Shown here piece after piece: positions 1 to 7,230 of a stretch of 17,704 bases of DNA; within the stretch, counting starts at the first letter, position 1; every line of letters begins with the position of its first letter. Origin of the DNA: CAZBBB01 sp964490005 (GTDB lineage: Bacteria; Planctomycetota; B15-G4). The notes below the pieces were generated by a model, which made no database searches, was not told the DNA's origin, and saw nothing but the letters and a program-made list of their open reading frames with translations. Position numbers and translations under genes: made by a program. The DNA lies in the NCBI GenBank assembly GCA_964490005.1, contig CAZBBB010000067.1, positions 1 to 17,704 of the forward strand, read 5' to 3'.

Positions 1-521
1 GCCGCGGGCCCGCCCGCCCGCGCGCCTTCGGGCGCGGGCGGCGGCGGCTTGCCGGCCTTCTTGGCCTCGGCGGCCTCGATCTCGCGCCGGTCGCTCGCGC
101 GCAGGCCCGTCCACGTGAGCAGGTCCTCGACCATGGAGTCGTTGCTCTCGGTCGCGGCCTCGTACTCCGAGGTCATGTGGATGCAGTCCTTCGGGCAGGG
201 CGGAATGCAGAACTCGCAGAAGATGCACTTCTTGTAGTCGATGGTGAACTTCTGCCACTCGAGGATGCGGCCGTGGTGCTCGGCCTCGATCTCGATGCAG
301 TCGACCGGGCAGGCCTTGGCGCACAGCCGGCAGTCGATGCACTTGGCCTGCTCGAGGATGTGGATGCCGCGGTAGCTCGGCGGCACGGGCAGCCGCTCGC
401 GCGGGTACTGCACCGTGATCGGCGGCTCGGAACGGAAGTACCGCAGCGTCACGTTCATGCCCTTGGCGGTGGTCGTCAGCGCCGAGGCGATGTTGCCGAA
501 GTATTCGCGGATGCCGCCCAT
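1..521 (-). CDS. nuoI: NADH-quinone oxidoreductase subunit I (3' end outside window)
   Basis: This is the complex I subunit that carries Fe-S clusters N6a and N6b and passes electrons towards NuoB at the membrane. Two ferredoxin-type 4Fe-4S motifs are visible: CIDCRLCAKAC with cysteines at about residues 61, 64, 67 and 71, and CIFCEFCIPPC with cysteines at about 99, 102, 105 and 109. Each is followed by a CPxDC-type fourth-cluster region. The ATG at 521 gives a normal NuoI amino terminus (MGGIREYFGN). It lies 17 bases after the nuoH stop, with a weak GGA Shine-Dalgarno about six bases upstream. After about residue 150 the protein becomes an Ala/Lys/Pro-rich tail (KPPPPAPEGA) that is still open at the window edge, so about 173 codons are seen and the stop is not. 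The family is usually about 160-180 residues, so only a little is missing. Last visible gene of the nuo operon. Confidence 0.97.
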   Translation of the reverse strand, partial: MGGIREYFGNIASALTTTAKGMNVTLRYFRSEPPITVQYPRERLPVPPSYRGIHILEQAKCIDCRLCAKACPVDCIEIEAEHHGRILEWQKFTIDYKKCIFCEFCIPPCPKDCIHMTSEYEAATESNDSMVEDLLTWTGLRASDRREIEAAEAKKAGKPPPPAPEGARAGGPA

Positions 522-538
522 GACGTTCCGTGTCCCCG

Positions 539-1594
539 TCAGGCGGGGACCCACCTCCAAGCGAAGGTCTCGAAGACCGCCGTACCCACGACCGCGAACA
601 TCGCCCACGGCAGCAGGTACTTCCAGCCCATGACCATGACCTGGTCCACGCGCAGGCGCGGCAGCGTCCAGCGCAGCCACATCTGCACGAAGATCAGCGC
701 GAAGATCTTGACCAGCAGCACGACCAGGCCGACCGGCGCCGGCCAGGACGAGACGTCGAGGAAGGGCAGCGTCCAGCCGCCCAGGAACAGCGTCGCGACC
801 AGCGCCGACGACACGAACATCGACGCGTATTCCTCGAGGAAGAAGAACGAGAAGCGCATGCCCGAGTACTCGGTGTGGAAGCCCGACACGAGTTCGGACT
901 CGGCCTCCGGCAGGTCGAAGGGCGCGCGCTTGCAGCCGGCCAGCGAGGCGATGAAGTAGATCAGGCAGGCGATCGGCATGAAGGGGTTGCGCAGCAGCAG
1001 CCAGCCGTGGTCTTCCTGGAAGGCGTTGAAGTCGCCCAGGCGGAAGCTGCCCACGACGAGCACCGGCGCGAGCAGCGCGACGGCCGCCGGCACCTCGTAG
1101 CTCACGACCTGGGCGGCCTCGCGCACCGCGCCGAACAGGCTGTACTTCGAGTTGCTGGCCCAGCCGGCCATGATCACGCCGACGACCTCGACCGAGGCCA
1201 CGGCGAGGATGAAGAACAGCCCGAGGTGGATGTCGACGATCTGCACGCCGACCGCGAAGGGGATCGCGATGAAGCCCGCGAGCACGCCGCAGAACACGAC
1301 CGCGGGCGCGATCCAGAACATGAACTTGTTCGCGCCCGCCGGGATCAGGTCTTCCTTGAACAGCAGCTTGACCGCGTCGGCCACCGACTGCGCCCAGCCG
1401 TGCCAGCCGCCGGTCTCCATCGGGCCGTAGCGCAGCTGCATGTGCGCGGCGACCTTGCGCTCCATCCAGATGGCGAACATCGCGTACACGGTGATGAAGC
1501 CCAGCAGGCTGCCGATGCACAGGGCGTAGGCCGCCGCGAGCGGCAGCACGCCCGTGAGCCCCAGCCCTTCGAAGAAGCCGATCAGGGCGTTCAT
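539..1594 (-). CDS. nuoH: NADH-quinone oxidoreductase subunit H
   Basis: NuoH (ND1 family) is the membrane subunit that forms much of the quinone-binding channel between the peripheral and membrane arms of complex I. The 351-residue product has about eight hydrophobic helices. It keeps the family signatures: ERKVAAHMQLRYGP near residue 45, REAAQVVSYEVP near 157, and the acidic loop FDLPEAESELVSGFHTEYSG near 225, whose glutamates line the entrance to the quinone tunnel. Its length is typical. The ATG at 1594 lies four bases after the nuoD stop (TGA at 1601-1599), so the two are almost certainly co-translated. In most proteobacterial operons nuoE, nuoF and nuoG lie between nuoD and nuoH; here they are absent. 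No defect is seen. Confidence 0.98.
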   Translation of the reverse strand: MNALIGFFEGLGLTGVLPLAAAYALCIGSLLGFITVYAMFAIWMERKVAAHMQLRYGPMETGGWHGWAQSVADAVKLLFKEDLIPAGANKFMFWIAPAVVFCGVLAGFIAIPFAVGVQIVDIHLGLFFILAVASVEVVGVIMAGWASNSKYSLFGAVREAAQVVSYEVPAAVALLAPVLVVGSFRLGDFNAFQEDHGWLLLRNPFMPIACLIYFIASLAGCKRAPFDLPEAESELVSGFHTEYSGMRFSFFFLEEYASMFVSSALVATLFLGGWTLPFLDVSSWPAPVGLVVLLVKIFALIFVQMWLRWTLPRLRVDQVMVMGWKYLLPWAMFAVVGTAVFETFAWRWVPA

Positions 1595-1598
1595 CGCG

Positions 1599-2768
1599 TC
1601 AGCGGTCCACCTCGCCCAGGACGATGTCGAGCGAGCCGATGATCGCGACGCCGTCGCCGATCATGCAGCCCGGCAGCAGCGCGTCGAGCACCGAGAGGTT
1701 GCAGAAGCTCGGCGCCCGCGCGCGGCAGCGGATCGGCGAGGTGCCGCCCTCGGACACGACGTAGAAGCCCAGTTCGCCGCGCGGGTTCTCGCAGCGCAGG
1801 TAGGCCTCGCCGGCCGCCGGCTTGAGCGGGGTCTTGTACATCTTGACCATCGACTTCTCCATGAAGTCGCCGCTCGGCACGCGGGCGGCCGCCTGCCGGA
1901 TGATGCGCACCGACTCCATCATCTCGCGCATGCGGACCCAGTAGCGGTCCCAGCAGTCGCCGAGCGTGCCGTGCGTGCCCTCGCCCACGGGGATCTCGAA
2001 GTCGATCTCGTCGTAGGGCCACAGGTACGGCACGTCGCGGCGCAGGTCCCACTTGACGCCCGAGCCGCGCAGCACGGGACCGGTGCAGCCGTACGCGATC
2101 GCCATGTCGCGCGGCAGGATGCCGACGTTGGCCGTGCGCCCGATGAAGATCCGGTTGTGCGAGAGCAGCGTGTTGTACTCGGCCCAGTTGCGCTCGAACT
2201 CGTCGCAGAAGCGCAGCACGTCGGGCAGCCAGTTCGCGTCGATGTCGTGCGCGACGCCGCCCGGACGCACGTAGTTGTAGAGCATGCGCTGGCCCGAGGG
2301 CCGCTCGAGCAGCGCCATGATCGCCTCGCGGTCGCGGAAGGCGTAGAAGAAGGGCGTGTTCGCGCCGAGGTCGATGCCGTAGGTGCCGAACGCGATGAGG
2401 TGGCTCGCGATGCGGTTGAGCTCGGCCACGATGACGCGCAGCCACTGCGCGCGCTCGGGCGCCTCGACGCCCAGCAGCTTCTCGACCGTGAGGCTCCAGG
2501 CCAGCTCGTTGTTGCAGGCCGCGAGGTAGTCCATGCGGTCGGTGTACGGCGTGAACTGCAGGTAGCTCACGTTCTCGCCGATCTTCTCGGCGCAGCGGTG
2601 CAGGTAGCCGATGTCGCAGCGCGCGGCGGTGATGATCTCGCCGTCCATGCGCAGCTCGACGCGCAGCACGCCGTGCGTCGAGGGGTGCTGCGGCCCGAGG
2701 TTGAGCTTGAGCTCCTCGGTGTAGACGTCGGTCGACTCGTCGACGGTGAACAGTTCGAGCGCTTCCAT
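1599..2768 (-). CDS. nuoD: NADH-quinone oxidoreductase subunit D
   Basis: NuoD is the 49-kDa-type subunit descended from the hydrogenase large subunit. It forms the quinone-reduction site together with NuoB. The 389-residue product carries GPQHPSTHG at about residues 25-33, whose histidines line the quinone pocket. It also has the CDIGYLHRCAEKIGEN block, PYTDRMDYLAACNNE, and a carboxy terminus ending IVLGEVDR, close to the family's usual DPVMGEIDR. The ATG at 2768 is chosen because it begins the conserved part and overlaps the nuoC stop as ATGA. A GGAGG lies about ten bases upstream. Longer in-frame starts would only read back through nuoC in another frame. Full length, not fused to nuoC, and followed at once by nuoH. 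Confidence 0.98.
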   Translation of the reverse strand: MEALELFTVDESTDVYTEELKLNLGPQHPSTHGVLRVELRMDGEIITAARCDIGYLHRCAEKIGENVSYLQFTPYTDRMDYLAACNNELAWSLTVEKLLGVEAPERAQWLRVIVAELNRIASHLIAFGTYGIDLGANTPFFYAFRDREAIMALLERPSGQRMLYNYVRPGGVAHDIDANWLPDVLRFCDEFERNWAEYNTLLSHNRIFIGRTANVGILPRDMAIAYGCTGPVLRGSGVKWDLRRDVPYLWPYDEIDFEIPVGEGTHGTLGDCWDRYWVRMREMMESVRIIRQAAARVPSGDFMEKSMVKMYKTPLKPAAGEAYLRCENPRGELGFYVVSEGGTSPIRCRARAPSFCNLSVLDALLPGCMIGDGVAIIGSLDIVLGEVDR

Positions 2769-3442
2769 CAGGGGCCCGCCTCCGCGTCGCCGGCGGGCGC
2801 GGCGCCCGGCGTGCAAGTCTGGCCGCCGCTCGCGAGCGGACGGCTGGAGAACTCGCTCGGCGGCTGGCGCAGCGGCGTGCCGGCCGGGCGCGGCTCGGCG
2901 CGCGGCTGCGGGTTCTCGCCGCCCGGCTCGTACAGCGGGATCGCGTCGAGCTCGAGCGGGATGCCGCCGTGCACGCTCGGGTAGACGTAGTCCTTGCGGA
3001 GCGGATGGCCGATCCATTCGGCCGGCAGCAGGATGCGCCGCAGGTCGGGGTGGCCGGCGAAGCGCACGCCCAGCAGGTCGTACTGCTCGCGTTCGTGCCA
3101 GTCGGCGGCCCGGTAGACCCCGGCGACCGACGGCAGCTCGGGGTGCCAGGTGTCGTGGTTGCCGCCCGGCGGACGCGGGAGCGACACCTTGAGCGTGAAG
3201 CTGTGGTGGTGGCTCAGCGAGCAGACGTGATAGACGACCTCGATCGCCGCCTCACGCTCCACCGCCGTCACGCAGTGCAGCATCTCCATGCGGCATTCGG
3301 GGTCGTCGCGCAGCAGTTGCAGCGCCGCGACGATGCCCGAGGCGTCGACGAAGGCGAAGGGGTCGCGCGCGCTCTCGTCGAGGGGCGTCAGGCCGGCGAT
3401 CCCCGCCGCCGCCAGCCGGCCGTGCAGTGCCTGGGCATCCAT
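2768..3442 (-). CDS. nuoC: NADH-quinone oxidoreductase subunit C
   Basis: NuoC (30-kDa subunit) is a peripheral-arm scaffold protein that binds NuoD. The 224-residue product contains the family signature HEREQYDLLGVRFAGHPDLR, then RILLPAEWIGHPLRKDY, at about residues 125-165. The core ends near IPLYEP. After that comes a Pro/Ala/Gly-rich tail of about 45 residues with no recognisable domain, longer than in many NuoC proteins and probably disordered. The ATG at 3442 starts MDAQALHGRL, eight bases after the nuoB stop. A longer frame extends upstream but would overlap nuoB and has no NuoC-like sequence. The 3' end overlaps nuoD by four bases. Confidence 0.96.
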   Translation of the reverse strand: MDAQALHGRLAAAGIAGLTPLDESARDPFAFVDASGIVAALQLLRDDPECRMEMLHCVTAVEREAAIEVVYHVCSLSHHHSFTLKVSLPRPPGGNHDTWHPELPSVAGVYRAADWHEREQYDLLGVRFAGHPDLRRILLPAEWIGHPLRKDYVYPSVHGGIPLELDAIPLYEPGGENPQPRAEPRPAGTPLRQPPSEFSSRPLASGGQTCTPGAAPAGDAEAGP

Positions 3443-3450
3443 GGCGGCCG

Positions 3451-3975
3451 TCAGCCGTAGATCCGGGCGAGTTCGGCGGTCGTGCTCTGCCGGCGCGCGA
3501 AGATCTCCTCGCGCGTCATCTTCTCGCGCAGCTTGAGGATGCCGTCGAGCAGCGCCTCGGGCCGCGGCGGGCAGCCGGGCACGAAGATGTCCACGGGGAT
3601 GATCTTGTGGACGCCCTTGACCGTGTTGTAGCCCCACTTCACGTAGGGCCCCCCGCCGCAGACGCAGGCCCCCATGGCGATCACGTAGCGCGGCTCGGAC
3701 ATCTGGTCGTACAGGCGGCGCACGCGCACGGCCATCTTCGCGTTGACCGTGCCGGGCACGATGATCAGGTCGCTCTGGCGCGGCGTGGCGCGCGGCACCC
3801 CGGCGCCGTAGCGGTCGAGGTCGAAGGTCGCCGCGTAGACGGCCATCATCTCGATGGCGCAGCAGGCGATGCCGAAGGTCATCGGCCAGACCGAGGACTT
3901 GCGCCCCCAGTTGACGGCCGCGTCGACGGCCTTGACCGGGCCGATGGCGGGCAGCGCGTTGTTCAGCAGGCCCAT
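3451..3975 (-). CDS. nuoB: NADH-quinone oxidoreductase subunit B
   Basis: NuoB (PSST) carries cluster N2, the last Fe-S centre before quinone. The 174-residue product shows the expected ligands: adjacent cysteines 38 and 39 in GIACCAIEMM, C104 in MGACVCGGGPY, and C135 in FVPGCPPRPEALLDGI. An additional cysteine at 106 lies in the GACVCGGGPY loop, where proteobacterial NuoB has a non-cysteine residue. The GGPY-GY-VKGV pattern after it looks like the NuoB of non-proteobacterial phyla. The ATG at 3975 follows the nuoA stop by four bases. Full length and apparently intact. Confidence 0.98.
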   Translation of the reverse strand: MGLLNNALPAIGPVKAVDAAVNWGRKSSVWPMTFGIACCAIEMMAVYAATFDLDRYGAGVPRATPRQSDLIIVPGTVNAKMAVRVRRLYDQMSEPRYVIAMGACVCGGGPYVKWGYNTVKGVHKIIPVDIFVPGCPPRPEALLDGILKLREKMTREEIFARRQSTTAELARIYG

Positions 3976-3979
3976 GCGA

Positions 3980-4375
3980 TCAACCCTGGACCCGGCGGCG
4001 GTTTCTGACCGACTTCACCCAGTCGAAGTCGCCCTTGGCCCAGACGTAGACCAGGCCGACGAACAGGATCCCGATGAACACCAGGCCCTCGATCAGGGCC
4101 AGGGAGCGGTCGGGAAAGCTCGAGAACACGTGCGCCCACGGAAACATGAACGCGATCTCGACGTCGAACACGATGAAGACGAGGGCCGCGGTGTAGAAGC
4201 GCATGTCGAAGCGCACCTGGGCGTCCCCGACGGGATCCTCGCCGCACTCGTAGGCCATCGACTTGGCCGGATAGGGGTTGCGCGGCCGGAAGAGCGCGCC
4301 CAGCACCAGCGGCGTGCAGACCATGACCACGCCGGTGATCAGGAACACCAGGACGGCGTGGTAGTCGAGGAGCAC
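3980..4375 (-). CDS. nuoA: NADH-quinone oxidoreductase subunit A
   Basis: NuoA (ND3) is a small membrane subunit at the junction of the two arms of complex I. Three hydrophobic helices are visible. The conserved loop YECGEDPVGDAQVRFDMRFY and the helix FIVFDVEIAFMFPW are typical. I choose the GTG at 4375 (VLLDYHAVLVF, 131 residues) because GGAG lies five bases upstream and the length fits the family. A TTG at 4438 would add 21 polar residues not seen in NuoA, and it coincides with the proposed -35 box. First gene of the operon; the upstream region holds a promoter and then the hairpin that closes the neighbouring metalloprotease gene. Confidence 0.95.
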   Translation of the reverse strand: MLLDYHAVLVFLITGVVMVCTPLVLGALFRPRNPYPAKSMAYECGEDPVGDAQVRFDMRFYTAALVFIVFDVEIAFMFPWAHVFSSFPDRSLALIEGLVFIGILFVGLVYVWAKGDFDWVKSVRNRRRVQG

Positions 4376-4408
4376 CTGTTCTCCGGGGTCGGTCCGGTCG
4401 CGTCGGGC

Positions 4409-4438
4409 ACTATAGGTTTTCGCCCCCGGCGCCGCCAA
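4409..4438 (-). promoter_or_regulatory. Putative sigma70-type promoter of the nuo operon
   Basis: On the minus strand TTGGCG (4438-4433) and TATAGT (4414-4409) are separated by 18 bases. These are good matches to the -35 and -10 consensus in an otherwise very GC-rich stretch. Transcription would start near 4402 and give a leader of about 25 bases, containing GGAG before the nuoA GTG. Pattern match only. Confidence 0.55.
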
Positions 4439-4505
4439 GACGCGCGCGACGCGCGACGGCGGCGCGCGGTGTCGTCGCGGACCGCCCCGCCGCGGGGTCC
4501 CGACA

Positions 4506-4552
4506 TGAGTCGGGCCCGCCCTTCCGCAGCGGGAAGGACGGGCCCGTACTCA
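4506..4552 (-). terminator. Hairpin downstream of metalloprotease copy 1
   Basis: A long inverted repeat: CGGGCCCG at 4511-4518 pairs with 4539-4546, and CCTTCC at 4520-4525 pairs with GGAAGG at 4532-4537. One mismatch separates the two stems, the loop is six bases, and TGAGT/ACTCA flanks extend the outer stem with one bulge. It lies about 42 bases after the stop of the metalloprotease gene. No U-tract follows on either strand, so it may be a U-less terminator or an RNA-stabilising hairpin. A hairpin of related sequence closes copy 2. Confidence 0.6.
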
Positions 4553-4593
4553 GGTCGCGGGGATCGACTCCGGAGAGTCGCGCTCCGCCTCCG

Positions 4594-6471
4594 TCAGGGC
4601 GTCGTCATGGTCAGCCCGTTGGTGGCGCTGAGCAGGAACGGTGCCCCGAGATCGTTGAACCACGCCTGCAGGGTCACCTTCGTGCCGCTCGGCGTGCCCA
4701 GCGGCATCGACGAGCTGAGCGAAACCACGCCCTGGGCGTCGGCGAGCAGCAGGAACTGCAGCACGATCGGGATCGGATAGAAGGTGCCGCCCTTGAACGG
4801 AGCCGCACCTCCGGGGCCGATCGCCACGAACATGGTGCCGTTGACGAAGCTCAGCGTGCCGCTGGTCTCGATCGTGAAACCCTTGCTGCTGCCCGGCGCC
4901 AGGTCGCCGAACCCGAGCAGTTGGGGCGTCCCCAGCGTGCCCGCGACGCCCGTGCCGACGCTCAGGAAACTGCCCGTGTTGATGTAGGTGAAGCCGCCCG
5001 GGATCGACGAGCTGCCGTTGCCGAAGGCCACGACATCGACCGCGCCCAGCGCGTGCGCCGGCGTGGTCACGGTCAGTTCCGTCGGACCGGCCAGTTCGAG
5101 GTCGGTGCCGGCGATGCCGTCGAAGGTCACGCTCGTCACGCCCAGCACCGAGGCCCCGGAGATGACCACGACCGTGCCGCCGTCTTTCGTGCCGCTGGGC
5201 GGCGAGACCGAGGAGATCGAGGGCGCGGGGTTGGTCGTGTACGTGAAGGCCGAGGGCAGCGTGTCGCTCCCTTCGACGTCGATCACTTCGACCGACACCG
5301 TCGCGCCCAGGCTGCCCGGAGGCGTCTGAGCCGTGATCGACGTGTTGCTGTTGACCACGAACGAGACCGCGTCGACGCCGCCGAAGCGCACCGCGACGGT
5401 GCCGGTGAAGCCGGTCCCGGTCACGGTCACGTTCGTGTAGCCGCCGGCCGGGCCGGACGTCGGCAGGATGCTCGAGACGACCGGCGGGTCGCCGAAGGGC
5501 GCGCCGAGGTCGATCGGGAAGGCGTTCGACAGGTTCACGTGGCTGCCGCCGCTGTTCTTGACCATCACCTCGCCGTCCATGACGCCGGCCGGGACGGTGA
5601 CGCTGATCTGCGTGCCGCCGCCCGTCGAGGCCACGCCCGTCACCTTGACGGGGTTGCCCTGCTGGCTGTCGTTGGTGAACCAGACCTCGTTGCCGGTCGT
5701 CGAGTAGTTGCTGCCGTTGATGATCAGCGTGCCGCCCGTCTGCTTGACGCCGGCGAGCGACGTGATGCGCGGCTTCGAGGCCGACTTGGCCCCGTAGACG
5801 GCCTGCACGCCGGCGATGTCGTCGCTCGAGATCGAACGCTGGCCGGTGCCCGTGCCGGAGATCGAGGGCCACATCGTCGCGCCGCTCACGTTGCTGTGCC
5901 CGAGGCCGAGCGCGTGGCCGAACTCGTGGCAGGCCACGCCCTGCAGGTCGATGCCCGAGGTGACGTTGTTGGGGCCGTCGTGCCAGGTCCAGCCGCTGTA
6001 GTACTTGATCGTCCAGCCGTCGCTGATCGGGCCCTGCATGAAGGCCAGGGTGCCGCCGCTGCTGCCCGCCAGCTCGCTGTGGATGTTGGCGTTGTTGGTG
6101 CCGGCCGAGTTCGCGGTGCCCTGGAACGACGCGTCGAAGTTGGCGCCGCCGTCGCCGATCACGCTGTTGCTCGAGAGGCCGTCGCCGAGTCCGTTGCCGG
6201 CCACCGGCTCGCTGGCCCACTCCGCGCAGCCCTTCCAGATCGCCATGACGGCGCCGGTCTGCCCGGGGAAGTTGGGGTGCGGCGTGACGTTGTTGTTCGC
6301 CGTCGAGTCCGTGAAATTGTTGAACACGCGGAAATCGCGCTGGCTCAGGCTGAGGTTGCCGCCGATGAGCGAGTACGCGCCGGTGTCCGTGGGGGCCGAG
6401 ACGGCCGAGAGCGCCGTGACCGCCAGCCCGAGGCCGGCCGTCGCGAGGAGCGTTCTGATGTGCATCTTCAT
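4594..6471 (-). CDS. Exported matrixin-type metalloprotease with IPT/TIG domains (copy 1)
   Basis: A 625-residue protein with a signal peptide (MKMHIRTLLATAGLGLAVTA, cleavage likely near SAVSA). The catalytic region (about 35-228) has the zinc motif HEFGHALGLGH, with H182, H186 and H192 as ligands and E183 as the base. The Met-turn ATMWPS has Met200. This is the metzincin/matrixin pattern. Three IPT/TIG immunoglobulin-like domains follow at about 235-322, 329-412 and 416-497. A C-terminal domain (about 505-625) contains PFKGGTFYPIPI and ends SATNGLTMTTP. I see no PRCGxPD cysteine switch. Cysteines are C82 and C181 (next to H182). The ATG at 6471 has GAGGAG nine bases upstream, inside the 17-base gap after the companion gene. 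Probably secreted or surface-bound; the substrate is unknown. The matrixin call rests on the motifs; the exact MEROPS family is not determined. Confidence 0.88.
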   Translation of the reverse strand: MKMHIRTLLATAGLGLAVTALSAVSAPTDTGAYSLIGGNLSLSQRDFRVFNNFTDSTANNNVTPHPNFPGQTGAVMAIWKGCAEWASEPVAGNGLGDGLSSNSVIGDGGANFDASFQGTANSAGTNNANIHSELAGSSGGTLAFMQGPISDGWTIKYYSGWTWHDGPNNVTSGIDLQGVACHEFGHALGLGHSNVSGATMWPSISGTGTGQRSISSDDIAGVQAVYGAKSASKPRITSLAGVKQTGGTLIINGSNYSTTGNEVWFTNDSQQGNPVKVTGVASTGGGTQISVTVPAGVMDGEVMVKNSGGSHVNLSNAFPIDLGAPFGDPPVVSSILPTSGPAGGYTNVTVTGTGFTGTVAVRFGGVDAVSFVVNSNTSITAQTPPGSLGATVSVEVIDVEGSDTLPSAFTYTTNPAPSISSVSPPSGTKDGGTVVVISGASVLGVTSVTFDGIAGTDLELAGPTELTVTTPAHALGAVDVVAFGNGSSSIPGGFTYINTGSFLSVGTGVAGTLGTPQLLGFGDLAPGSSKGFTIETSGTLSFVNGTMFVAIGPGGAAPFKGGTFYPIPIVLQFLLLADAQGVVSLSSSMPLGTPSGTKVTLQAWFNDLGAPFLLSATNGLTMTTP

Positions 6472-6488
6472 GTTCGTGGGCTCCTCGT

Positions 6489-7046
6489 TCACTTGACGTC
6501 GGGCTGGGACTTGGCCGCCAGCAGCGCGAGGTGCGTGCTGCGCACCGCCGCCGTCGCGTCGACCAGCTTGATGTTCTCGGCGAAGGCCATGCCCTCGCCC
6601 TTGCCGATGAGCACCGGCGTGCCGAAGGACTTCTCGACGCGGTAGACGCCCGAGAGGTCCCAGACGCGGTTCATCGGCGCCGGCATCTGCTCGTCGCGCT
6701 GGAAGAACACGACGGCCTCCCCGCCGACGCGGGTGTCCTGCAGGGTCGGCGCCTCGCTGATCGAGAACTGGTCGCGCGGCTCGTGGCTGCCGAGGAAGAC
6801 GAGTTCGGTCGCGAGCGGCTCGCCGGTGCGCAGCGAGGTGCCGGAGACCTTGAGCTTCGTCCACACGCAGCCGTCGTAGGGCCAGTCGAGGTTGAAACTG
6901 CTCTTCTCGAGGATCTTCACGTGGGCAGCTTCCGAGGTGATCTGCATCAGCTCGGAGAGCGTCATGGCCTTGATCGCGGACACGGCCGGAGTGGCCACGG
7001 CGGCCGTCAGGGCGAGTGCGGTCAGGGCGCGGAAGGGCGTGCGCAT
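6489..7046 (-). CDS. Exported companion protein of unknown function (copy 1)
   Basis: A 185-residue protein with a signal peptide (MRTPFRALTALALTAAVATP, cleavage after AVSA). The mature part is probably mostly beta structure. It starts IKAMTLSELMQITSEAAHV and contains GTSLRTGEPLATELVFLGSH, PTLQDTRVGGEAVVFF and VWDLSGVYRVEK. I do not recognise a named family. The layout (LSELM-S--HVKI, then W-----V--TS-RTG, then VGGEAVVFF) loosely resembles small exported proteins encoded beside matrixins in other bacteria, but that is only an impression. The ATG at 7046 is preferred because AAGGAG lies seven bases upstream and a signal peptide follows directly; an upstream in-frame extension is Pro/Arg-rich and not credible. 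It has a single cysteine, C60, replaced by Ala in copy 2. It precedes the protease gene by 17 bases, so co-translation and a linked function are likely. Confidence 0.85.
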   Translation of the reverse strand: MRTPFRALTALALTAAVATPAVSAIKAMTLSELMQITSEAAHVKILEKSSFNLDWPYDGCVWTKLKVSGTSLRTGEPLATELVFLGSHEPRDQFSISEAPTLQDTRVGGEAVVFFQRDEQMPAPMNRVWDLSGVYRVEKSFGTPVLIGKGEGMAFAENIKLVDATAAVRSTHLALLAAKSQPDVK

Positions 7047-7215
7047 GGAGGGGCTCCTTGCCGGAGGAATCGGGATGGGAGGGACTCCGCACGGCGGCCG
7101 AAATGTCGAGACCGGGCACGAAGTGCCGCGAGGGGCTCGCCGGAAGTGCTCACGCGCCCCGGAACGACGTTCGGGAGGGGCGCGGACCGAGGGGAGAGGG
7201 CTCGGGGCATCCGCC

Positions 7216-7221
7216 ATCCTA
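7216..7221 (-). promoter_or_regulatory. Possible -10 box for module copy 1
   Basis: On the minus strand TAGGAT (7221-7216) matches four of six -10 positions. It is followed by a leader that resembles the leader of copy 2 (CTCTCCC-TCG, then CGTCGTTCC). No acceptable -35 is seen 16-18 bases upstream, because the hairpin of copy 2 occupies that area. The leader would be about 165 bases. Weak alone; supported mainly by its matching place in the two copies. Confidence 0.25.
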
Positions 7222-7230
7222 GCAGATGGA

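Noticed and set aside
530..1642. Long plus-strand frame (370 codons) opposite nuoH, and similar long plus-strand frames across the window
   Set aside because: They are His/Arg/Asp/Ala-rich mirror frames of well-recognised minus-strand genes, as expected in GC-rich DNA where stops are rare. None has a recognisable domain.
3980..4438. Longer NuoA start (TTG at 4438)
   Set aside because: Adds polar residues absent from the family, overlaps the proposed -35 box, and lacks the GGAG that precedes the GTG at 4375.
5871..5960. The two proteases as pseudogene copies of one another
   Set aside because: Both are full length with no stop or frameshift and keep all zinc ligands, the catalytic glutamate and the Met-turn.
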